From JANPPS01 sp031428635 (lineage in GTDB: Bacteria > Pseudomonadota > Alphaproteobacteria > Acetobacterales > Acetobacteraceae): a stretch of 24,948 nt of DNA. The position numbers and the translations under genes were made by a program. Below the pieces are notes generated by a model that ran no database searches, had not been told where the DNA came from, and worked only from the letters and a program-made list of their open reading frames with translations. The first letter of the stretch is position 1. Each line of letters begins with the position of its first letter. Shown here piece by piece: positions 6,532 to 12,687 of the stretch. The stretch covers positions 1 through 24,948 of the forward strand of contig JANPPS010000287.1 in assembly GCA_031428635.1 (NCBI GenBank), read 5' to 3'.

Positions 6532-7029
6532 ATGGACGAAGTCGACCGGAAACTACTGGCATTGCTGCAAGACGACGCGACGACGCCCATAGCACTACTG
6601 GCGGACCAGGTCGGCCTATCGCCCACGCCAGTGTGGAAGCGGGTGCAGAAGCTGGAGCAGTCGGGCGTGATCGTCCGCCGCGTGGCGTTGGTCACGCCGG
6701 AACGCGTCGGCATCGGCCTGATTGTGTTCGTGTCCATCGAGGCGCCGGAGCATTCGCCGGACTGGCTGACCGCGTTTGCGGATGCCATCAATGCGATGCC
6801 GGAAGTGATGGACGCCTACCGCATGGCCGGTGAGGTCGATTACGTGCTCCGCGTCGCCGTGCCCGACATGGCGGAGTTCGACGCGTTCTACAAACGGCTG
6901 ATCGCGACGGTGCCGCTGAAGAACGTAACGTCGCGTTTTGCGATGGAGCGGCTGAAGCACACGACGGCCTATCCGCTCGCGGCCCGTGCATTTCGCGACC
7001 GCCGGGCACTGGACGGGGCGGAGGCGTAG
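6532..7029 (+). CDS. Lrp/AsnC-family transcriptional regulator
   Basis: The 165-residue protein has the two-domain Lrp layout. An N-terminal winged helix-turn-helix (MDEVDRKLLALLQDDATTPI then 'LADQVGLSPTPVWKRVQKLEQSGVI', to about residue 48) is followed by a RAM ligand-binding domain from about residue 60. In that domain 'MPEVMDAYRMAGEVDYVLRV' carries the conserved G-x-x-D-Y-x-L motif that binds amino-acid effectors. These proteins form octamers and often control amino-acid transport and metabolism. It stands alone, 242 bases after the lipoprotein and 270 bases before ssuD. Its targets are unknown; the Liv and ssu operons nearby are candidates only by position. The start ATG at 6532 has a weak upstream purine stretch (AAGTAGGCGAAAA). 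Confidence 0.9.
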   Translation: MDEVDRKLLALLQDDATTPIALLADQVGLSPTPVWKRVQKLEQSGVIVRRVALVTPERVGIGLIVFVSIEAPEHSPDWLTAFADAINAMPEVMDAYRMAGEVDYVLRVAVPDMAEFDAFYKRLIATVPLKNVTSRFAMERLKHTTAYPLAARAFRDRRALDGAEA

Positions 7030-7092
7030 CTTTCGCCTGCCGGGCCGCCGGGGAAATCTCCGGCTGCACAAGGGGCGGCCGGAGAACGTAAG

Positions 7093-7123
7093 CCGCAAAA
7101 TGCTGTGGTGCCGCATTTTGCGG
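7093..7123. promoter_or_regulatory. Perfect 11-bp inverted repeat (hairpin) after the lrp-type gene
   Basis: CCGCAAAATGC (7093-7103) and GCATTTTGCGG (7113-7123) are exact reverse complements with a 9-base loop TGTGGTGCC. Two more outer positions (AG and TT) can pair as A-T and G-U. No T-run follows on either strand, so it is not a standard intrinsic terminator. The loop segment GTGGTGC (7105-7111) can also pair with GCACCAC at 7131-7137, giving an exclusive alternative stem. Besides this element, the 270-base gap 7030-7299 shows no gene; it should contain the ssu promoter, but no clear -35/-10 pair was seen. Confidence 0.7.
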
Positions 7124-7299
7124 TTGAGCCGCACCACTCCTAGCGACAGCTTAGTTCATCAATGAGCAATCGCACCGCCCCGACACACCACGCCGCCCTC
7201 TCGCAAAAACGCCGTCGTTGTGCGCTGAGCTAAGCCCCTAAGCCGGTCGGCTCGGCTCGTGTTCCCTGACCACTCTCCCGCCTCGATCGGAGCCCACCC

Positions 7300-8484
7300 A
7301 TGGATGTAACCCCGAACCGTGCCCCCGACTTTCTGTGGTTCCTGCCGACCGGGGGCGACGGCCGGTATCTTGGCTCTGCCATCGGGCAGCGCGTGACCGA
7401 TAACCGCTATTTGCGACAGATTGCCCAGGCGTTGGACCAGCTCGGTTACCACGGCGCTCTGCTTCCGACCGGCAACGGGTGCGAGGACGCGTTAGTGACG
7501 GCCGCCAGCATCATCCCCTTCACCGAACGGCTCCGCTTCCTCGTGGCCCTGCGACCTGGCCACACGCTACCCGGTGAGGCAGCGCGGCAGTACGCGACGC
7601 TGGACCGCCTGTCGGGCGGGCGGCTGATGGTCAACGTCGTTTGCGGCGGCAACCCGGCCGACCTGGCCGGGGACGGTCTGACGCTGGGCCATGACGAGCG
7701 CTATGCGCAGGCAAGCGATTTCCTGCACATCTGGCGCAAGCTGATGGCTGGTGAGAGGGTTGAATACGCAGGTGAATACCTGTCGTCCCACGGTGGCCGC
7801 ATGCTGTTTCCCCCGATGCAAACGCCGCACCCGCCGCTGTTTTTCGGCGGTTCCTCCCCGGCCGCACACGCGCTGGCGGCGGCGCAGGCAGACGGCTACC
7901 TGACGTGGGGGGAGCCCCCGGCCGCCGTCGCTGAAAAGATCGCCGACGTGCGGCAGCGGGCGGCAGCACACGGCCGGACGCTGCGCTACGGCATCCGCCT
8001 GCATATAATCGTCCGCGAAACGGAGGGCGAGGCCTGGGACGTGGCGCGCGGCCTGATCCGGCATTTGTCGGACGACACGATCGCGACGGCACAACGCAAG
8101 CTCGCGACCGAGAGCGACAGCGTAGGACAGCGCCGCATGCTGGACCTGCACGGCGGCTCGCGGGAGCGGCTGGAGGTTGCGCCAAACCTGTGGGCCGGCG
8201 TCGGCCTGGTGCGCGGCGGCGCCGGTACCGCGCTGGTCGGTGACCCGGCCATAATTGTCGAGCGCCTGCGGGAATATCAGGCGGCCGGGATCGATACTAT
8301 CATCGCCTCCGGCTACCCGCATCTGGACGAGGCGTACCGGGTGGCGGAACTGGTGTTCCCACTGCTGGGCATACACAACGGTACCGTGCCAATGGGCGGG
8401 CCGAGCCTGATGACCGGCGGCGGATCGTTTCAAACCACGGATAACACCACGACCCCCGCCCGGCGTGAAAAGGTGTCATCGTGA
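7300..8484 (+). CDS. ssuD: FMNH2-dependent alkanesulfonate monooxygenase SsuD
   Basis: SsuD oxidises alkanesulfonates to aldehyde plus sulfite, using reduced flavin supplied by a reductase (SsuE). The 394-residue protein follows the E. coli enzyme closely: 'FLWFLPTGGDGRYLG' at the start, Cys61 in 'LPTGNGCEDA', 'RPGHTLPGEAARQYATLDRL', 'GIRLHIIVRE' (active-site Arg and His), the mobile-loop 'LWAGVGLVRGGAGTALVGD' and 'SGYPHLDEAYR' with the active-site Tyr. The active-site His of the PTHGDG motif is Gly18 here. The ATG at 7300 has a CGGAG ribosome site nine bases upstream. Its stop overlaps ssuC (GTGA). No SsuE reductase is in the window, so reduced flavin must come from elsewhere. Confidence 0.93.
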   Translation: MDVTPNRAPDFLWFLPTGGDGRYLGSAIGQRVTDNRYLRQIAQALDQLGYHGALLPTGNGCEDALVTAASIIPFTERLRFLVALRPGHTLPGEAARQYATLDRLSGGRLMVNVVCGGNPADLAGDGLTLGHDERYAQASDFLHIWRKLMAGERVEYAGEYLSSHGGRMLFPPMQTPHPPLFFGGSSPAAHALAAAQADGYLTWGEPPAAVAEKIADVRQRAAAHGRTLRYGIRLHIIVRETEGEAWDVARGLIRHLSDDTIATAQRKLATESDSVGQRRMLDLHGGSRERLEVAPNLWAGVGLVRGGAGTALVGDPAIIVERLREYQAAGIDTIIASGYPHLDEAYRVAELVFPLLGIHNGTVPMGGPSLMTGGGSFQTTDNTTTPARREKVSS

Positions 8485-9305
8485 GCCAGTCGCTATCGAT
8501 CGCCGCACCGCCCCGATACGTCCGGTTGCGCTTCGCAAGTTTGGCCGGGTTGCGTCGGTTCGTGTCGCCCGTGGTGCTGGTGCTGTTGTGGGAGGTACTT
8601 TCGCGCGCAGGCGTCATCTCCCCCCGCACCATCGCGGCACCCAGTGCGGTGCTGGCCGGCGCATGGGGGCTGACGGTGACCGGAGAGTTACCGTACAACC
8701 TACTCATCTCACTATTGCGGGTAGTGGCCGGGTTTACGATCGGAACGGTTACGGGGGTCATACTGGCCACTGTCGCCGGGCTATCGCGGGCGGGCGAGGA
8801 CATCGTGGACGCACCGATGCAGATGCTACGCGCGCTGCCATTTTTGGCGCTCGTACCGCTGTTCATCGTGTGGTTCGGCATTGGTGAGTTACCGAAAGTG
8901 GCGCTGGTGGCCCTTGGCGCCATGTTTCCGGTCTACCTCAACCTATTCGCCGGCATCCGCGGCGTAGACCCGAAATTGATCGAGGCAGCGCGGGTGTTCG
9001 GCCTGTCCGGCATGTCATTGATCCGGCGCGTCGTATTGCCGGGGGCGCTACCGTCCTTGTTGGTGGGGCTACGTTACGCGCTCGGTGTGTCGTGGCTCAG
9101 CCTGGTGATTGCGGAGCAGATCAACGCGACGGCCGGTATCGGCCACCTGATCAATGACGCGCGGGACTTTTTGCGGACAGACATCATCGTCGTGGGTCTG
9201 GTCGTGTATGCGCTGCTGGGGCTGAGCGCCGACGCCGCCGTGCGGTGGGTGGAACGGCGTACGCTGCGGTGGCGGCCCACCCTGTTGCAGGGGGCACAGC
9301 GATGA
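8481..9305 (+). CDS. ssuC: Sulfonate ABC transporter permease SsuC
   Basis: This 274-residue inner-membrane protein has six likely transmembrane helices (for example 'FVSPVVLVLLWEVLSRAGVI', 'VAGFTIGTVTGVILATVAGL' and 'DIIVVGLVVYALLGLSADAA'). The BPD-type permease EAA loop, 'LIEAARVFGLSGMSLIRRVV' followed by LPGALPS, contacts the ATPase. It belongs to the SsuC/TauC/NrtB group. It starts at a GTG (8481) inside the last codons of ssuD (GTGA) and ends in an ATGA overlap with ssuB, so the four ssu genes are translationally coupled. The substrate is inferred from ssuD next door; a taurine or other sulfonate preference cannot be told. Confidence 0.92.
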   Translation: MSQSLSIAAPPRYVRLRFASLAGLRRFVSPVVLVLLWEVLSRAGVISPRTIAAPSAVLAGAWGLTVTGELPYNLLISLLRVVAGFTIGTVTGVILATVAGLSRAGEDIVDAPMQMLRALPFLALVPLFIVWFGIGELPKVALVALGAMFPVYLNLFAGIRGVDPKLIEAARVFGLSGMSLIRRVVLPGALPSLLVGLRYALGVSWLSLVIAEQINATAGIGHLINDARDFLRTDIIVVGLVVYALLGLSADAAVRWVERRTLRWRPTLLQGAQR

Positions 9306-9997
9306 GCGTGCATGTTCGCGGCCTGACGCGCGTGTTCGACGGGCGGGTGGTGCTGGATCAGCTTCAGATAGACCTGGCACCCGGCAGTTTTACGGCGCTG
9401 CTGGGTCGCAGCGGTTCGGGTAAGACAACGCTGCTGCGCACATTGGCCGGGCTAGACCCGGCGCCCGACGCTGTGGTTCAGGTGCCTCGGCCGACGTCAG
9501 TTGTGTTTCAGGAACCGCGGCTGCTGCCCTGGGCACCCGTCTGGCAGAACGTGGTGCTGGGCCTGGACGGCGCCGACACCCGGCAACGCGCATCCGACGC
9601 GTTGGACGAGGTCGGATTGGGCCGTCAACGCGACGCGTGGCCACTCACTTTGTCCGGTGGCGAGGCACAGCGGGTGGCACTGGCCCGGGCGCTGGTGCGT
9701 GCGCCGCAGTTGCTACTGTTGGACGAGCCGTTCGCAGCCCTAGACGCGCTGACCCGCATCCGCATGCACGGGCTGGTGCTGGAGCTATGGCGCATCCACG
9801 GCCCGGCGGTGCTGCTGGTGACCCATGACGTGGATGAGGCCATCACCCTTGCCGACCGCGTGCTGGTGTTGGAGCACGGCCGGATTGCGGTCGACATAGC
9901 TGTGGATTTGTCCCGCCCGCGCGAAGCTGCCCATGACGGACGCGTGCAGCTACGGCGGACTTTGCTGCAGGCGCTGGGCGTGACGGAGATGGTGTGA
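9302..9997 (+). CDS. ssuB: Sulfonate ABC transporter ATP-binding protein SsuB
   Basis: The 231-residue ATPase carries Walker A GRSGSGKT (35-42), the Q-loop in 'VVFQEPRLLPW', the ABC signature LSGGEAQR, Walker B LLLLDEPFAALD and the switch His in 'LLVTHDVDEA'. The 'QEPRLLPW' and 'THDVDEA' segments are typical of the nitrate/sulfonate/taurine group. The ATG at 9302 (ATGA with ssuC) is preferred over an upstream frame extension to 9245, which only overlaps ssuC coding sequence. It energises import with SsuC at the cytoplasmic face. It is short for the family (often about 250), because the Walker A-to-Q-loop region is compact. Confidence 0.93.
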   Translation: MSVHVRGLTRVFDGRVVLDQLQIDLAPGSFTALLGRSGSGKTTLLRTLAGLDPAPDAVVQVPRPTSVVFQEPRLLPWAPVWQNVVLGLDGADTRQRASDALDEVGLGRQRDAWPLTLSGGEAQRVALARALVRAPQLLLLDEPFAALDALTRIRMHGLVLELWRIHGPAVLLVTHDVDEAITLADRVLVLEHGRIAVDIAVDLSRPREAAHDGRVQLRRTLLQALGVTEMV

Positions 9998-10935
9998 TGG
10001 CATTCACGATTGGACGGCGTGCGGCGCTGACGGGCGCCCTGTTGGGTGCGGCGGTCCCGGCGCGGGCCGCAGACGCGCTGCGGATCGGCTACCAGAAAAA
10101 CGGCTCCCTCGTGATCCTGCGCAGCCAGGGCACGCTGGAGGCACTGTTCGGTCCGCGCGGGATCGCGGTGCGGTGGGTGGAGTTTCCAACCGGCCCGTCG
10201 CTGCTGGAGGCGTTGGATTCCGGTTCCATCGATTTCGGCGCGACAGGGGATACCCCGCCGATTTTTGCGCAGGCTGCCGGGGCGGATCTGCTTTATGTGG
10301 GCGCGCAGCCGTTGCACCGCGATGCGCAGGCCATGATCGTTCTCGACAGCAGCTCGGTACGGACGCTGTCCGATTTGCGCGGCAAGCGGATCGCGTTCAC
10401 CCGTGGCAGCAGCGCTCATAATTTGGTGGTGCAGTCGGTACTGCGTGCCGGGCTGACGATGGCTGACATTAAGCCGGTGCCGTTGCTGCCGGCCGACGCG
10501 GCAGCAGCATTCCGCAGCGGTGCGGTCGATGTTTGGGCCATCTGGGACCCCTTTCTCGCGATTGCCCAACAGGACCCGGCCACGCGCGTGCTGGTTCAGG
10601 CGGCGGATGTCGCACCCAGCAACGGCTTCTTTCTGGGCCGCCGCGCATGGGTGGCGCAGTCGCCGGCGACGGTGACCGCGCTACTGGATGCGATCAACGG
10701 CGCGGCCGCCTGGGCGAAAGCAAACCCGGAGCAGCTGGCCGGGTTGATGGCGGAGGTGACGGGCGTACCAATCGAGGCGCAGCGGGTCGCGGTCCCCCGC
10801 GGTGTCTATGCCGTGCAACCGTTCAACGCGTTAATCCTGGCCGAGCAACAGAAGATCGCCGATACGTTCGCACAGCTGCGGATCATCCCGGCGCCCATCG
10901 ACGTGCAACGTTTGGTATGGATGCCGCCGAGTTAG
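9997..10935 (+). CDS. ssuA: Periplasmic aliphatic sulfonate-binding protein SsuA
   Basis: This protein of about 312 residues has an N-terminal export signal, MAFTIGRRAALTGALLGAAV then PARA, with twin arginines that suggest Tat export. The predicted cut is before 'ADALRIGYQK'. The mature part matches SsuA/TauA/NMT1-type binding proteins: 'GYQKNGSLVILRSQGTLE', 'SGSIDFGATGDTPPIFAQAAGADL', 'LRGKRIAFTRGSSAHN' and 'SGAVDVWAIWDPFLA'. The ATG at 9997 (TGATG with the ssuB stop) is preferred; a GTG at 9994 is possible and adds one residue. It is the last gene of the operon, five bases from the convergent livH stop, with no terminator between. The last position is unusual; in many bacteria ssuA precedes ssuD. 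Confidence 0.9.
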   Translation: MAFTIGRRAALTGALLGAAVPARAADALRIGYQKNGSLVILRSQGTLEALFGPRGIAVRWVEFPTGPSLLEALDSGSIDFGATGDTPPIFAQAAGADLLYVGAQPLHRDAQAMIVLDSSSVRTLSDLRGKRIAFTRGSSAHNLVVQSVLRAGLTMADIKPVPLLPADAAAAFRSGAVDVWAIWDPFLAIAQQDPATRVLVQAADVAPSNGFFLGRRAWVAQSPATVTALLDAINGAAAWAKANPEQLAGLMAEVTGVPIEAQRVAVPRGVYAVQPFNALILAEQQKIADTFAQLRIIPAPIDVQRLVWMPPS

Positions 10936-10940
10936 CCAAG

Positions 10941-11888
10941 CTAAATCCGCTCGATCAGCTTCTCGCCAAATAAACCCTGCGGCCGCACCAGCAGGAATAT
11001 CAGCACCACGACGTAGGCGAGCCAGCTTTCGATACCGCCGCCCACCAGCGGCCCCCAATAAAACTCACCGAGCTTTTCCGTGCATCCGATCACAAGCCCG
11101 GCCACGATCACGCCGGGCACAGACGTAAAGCCGCCCAGTATCAGCACTGGCAGGGCTTTCAGCGACACGGTCTGCAGGGCAAAGCTGACGTTGCTGCGCG
11201 CACCCCACATCACGCCCGCTACCAACGCCACGATGCCGGCGGCGAACCAGACGATCACCCAGATTTGGTTCAGTGAAATGCCGACCGACAGCGCCGCCTT
11301 ATGGCTGTCCGCCACCGCCCGCAGCGCCCGGCCTACGCGGGTGCGTTGAAAGAACACGCCCAGTACTGCCACCATCAAAAGTGCGATCACGGCCGCCGCG
11401 ATATCGAGCCGCTGCAACGACACGAAGCCGCCCGCGAACGGAAACTCCCACGCGCCGGATGGCAGGCCCAGTGCAGCGGCTGGCATGGTCTTGGGCTCAC
11501 CGCCGAAAACGAGTTCGCCAAAGCCGATCAGCACATAGGTCAGGCCGAACGTCGCCATGAACAGCACGATGTCTGGTTGGTTCACCAACGGTCGCAGCAC
11601 GATACGCTCGATGGCGACCGCCAGCAGGCCCATGACGCCTACCGCCAACAGCAGCGCTAGCGGGGCCGGTACACCGCGTTCGTACAGGCCGACCAGCGTT
11701 AATGCCGCGAACACGACCATGATGCCCTGGGCGAAGTTGAACACGCCGGATGCTTTGTAGATCAGCACGAAGCCGAGGGCCGTCAGGGCATACAGAATGC
11801 CCGAAACTAACCCTTCCCACAGTGTTTGCAGAAGCAGGTCCGGGGCGCCGGCCATCTGCAGGAACGGATCGACGAACACGCTATACAT
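10941..11888 (-). CDS. Branched-chain amino acid-type ABC permease, LivH family (copy 1)
   Basis: The 315-residue membrane protein has the LivH pattern: 'LVSGILYALTALGFVLIYKA' then 'SGVFNFAQGIMVVF', 'VLRPLVNQPDIVLFMATFG', 'RALRAVADSHKAALSVGISL' and the C-terminal 'LLVRPQGLFGEK'. These permeases pair with a LivM subunit to import hydrophobic amino acids, amides or carboxylates. A longer frame runs back to 11990, but that part overlaps livG; the ATG at 11888 is taken because the TM pattern begins shortly after it. No purine-rich ribosome site precedes it; instead two four-codon minicistrons link it to the livG stop. No LivM, LivF or binding-protein gene follows: the operon ends here, five bases from ssuA. 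Confidence 0.9.
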   Translation of the reverse strand: MYSVFVDPFLQMAGAPDLLLQTLWEGLVSGILYALTALGFVLIYKASGVFNFAQGIMVVFAALTLVGLYERGVPAPLALLLAVGVMGLLAVAIERIVLRPLVNQPDIVLFMATFGLTYVLIGFGELVFGGEPKTMPAAALGLPSGAWEFPFAGGFVSLQRLDIAAAVIALLMVAVLGVFFQRTRVGRALRAVADSHKAALSVGISLNQIWVIVWFAAGIVALVAGVMWGARSNVSFALQTVSLKALPVLILGGFTSVPGVIVAGLVIGCTEKLGEFYWGPLVGGGIESWLAYVVVLIFLLVRPQGLFGEKLIERI

Positions 11889-11916
11889 CAGCGGGGGTAC
11901 ATCAGCAGGGCCACAT
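11888..11916 (-). promoter_or_regulatory. Tandem minicistrons (MWPC, MYPR) linking livG and livH
   Basis: On the minus strand the livG stop TAA is followed at once by ATG TGG CCC TGC TGA (11916-11902). Its last A begins ATG TAC CCC CGC TGA (11902-11888), whose last A begins the livH ATG at 11888. So there are two successive TGATG junctions. The two 14-base units are a direct repeat with 11 of 14 positions equal. No ribosome site is visible before livH, which fits reinitiation; that function is inference. Confidence 0.45.
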
Positions 11917-12687
11917 TTAGTGGGGGGTGCCCAGGTACGCGGCGATGACGGCCGGGTCGGATTGCACGTCGTCCGGGACGCCGTCGGCAATTTTACGCCC
12001 GAATTCCATCACGACGACCCGGTCCGACAGGTCCATGACGACGCCCATGTCATGCTCGATCAACGCGATCGTGGTGCCGAGCTGCGCGCTTACGTCGAGA
12101 ATGTAGCGGCACATGTCCTGCTTTTCCTCGAGGTTCATGCCGGCCATCGGCTCATCGAGCAGCAGCAGCTCCGGCTCCATCGCCAGTGCGCGGCCCAGCT
12201 CGACCCGCTTTTGTAGGCCGTACGGTAGCTTACCGACCGGGGTTTTGCGAATGTGCTCGATTTCCAGGAAGTCGATAATCCGTTCGCAGGCCCGGCGGTG
12301 CTCGATCTCCTCCCGCTGAGCGGGACCAAAGCGGATCGCCTGCCAGAATAGGTTGCGGCGCATACTAAGGCTGCGGCCGGCCATGATGTTGTCGAGCGTG
12401 GTCATGCCCTTGAACAACGCCACGTTTTGGAACGTGCGCGCGATGCCCTGGGCGGCCGCGACGTGGGGTCGCATGCGGGACCGGGTCTGGCCGCGATACG
12501 TGATCCGCCCATTCTGAGGATGGTAGAAGCCGTTGATCACATTGAGCATGCTGGTCTTACCCGCCCCGTTCGGGCCGATTATCGACCGGATTTCGCCGCG
12601 CCGGATGTCGAAGCTTACGTCCGCGATCGCCTGCACGCCGCCGAAACGGAGGCTGACGTTGGCGACTTCCTGCAGTATTTCGCTCAT
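11917..12687 (-). CDS. Branched-chain amino acid-type ABC ATPase, LivG family (copy 1)
   Basis: The 256-residue ATPase has Walker A GPNGAGKT (38-45), 'GIARTFQNVALFKGMTTLDN' (LivG Q-loop region), the degenerate signature 'LPYGLQKRVELGRAL' seen in LivG proteins instead of LSGGQ, Walker B LLLLDEPMAGMN, and the switch 'IALIEHDMGVV'. The C-terminal 'VIAAYLGTPH' is also LivG-like. Its ATG forms an ATGA overlap with the stop of the upstream acyl-CoA ligase, so transporter and ligase are made together. The usual second ATPase LivF is missing from this operon; the nearest is in the second Liv operon at 15587-16324. Confidence 0.93.
   Translation of the reverse strand: MSEILQEVANVSLRFGGVQAIADVSFDIRRGEIRSIIGPNGAGKTSMLNVINGFYHPQNGRITYRGQTRSRMRPHVAAAQGIARTFQNVALFKGMTTLDNIMAGRSLSMRRNLFWQAIRFGPAQREEIEHRRACERIIDFLEIEHIRKTPVGKLPYGLQKRVELGRALAMEPELLLLDEPMAGMNLEEKQDMCRYILDVSAQLGTTIALIEHDMGVVMDLSDRVVVMEFGRKIADGVPDDVQSDPAVIAAYLGTPH

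Noticed and set aside
9625..10569. Long minus-strand frame across ssuB and ssuA
   Set aside because: Composition is typical of antisense GC-rich DNA, and both sense frames show clear ABC transporter motifs.
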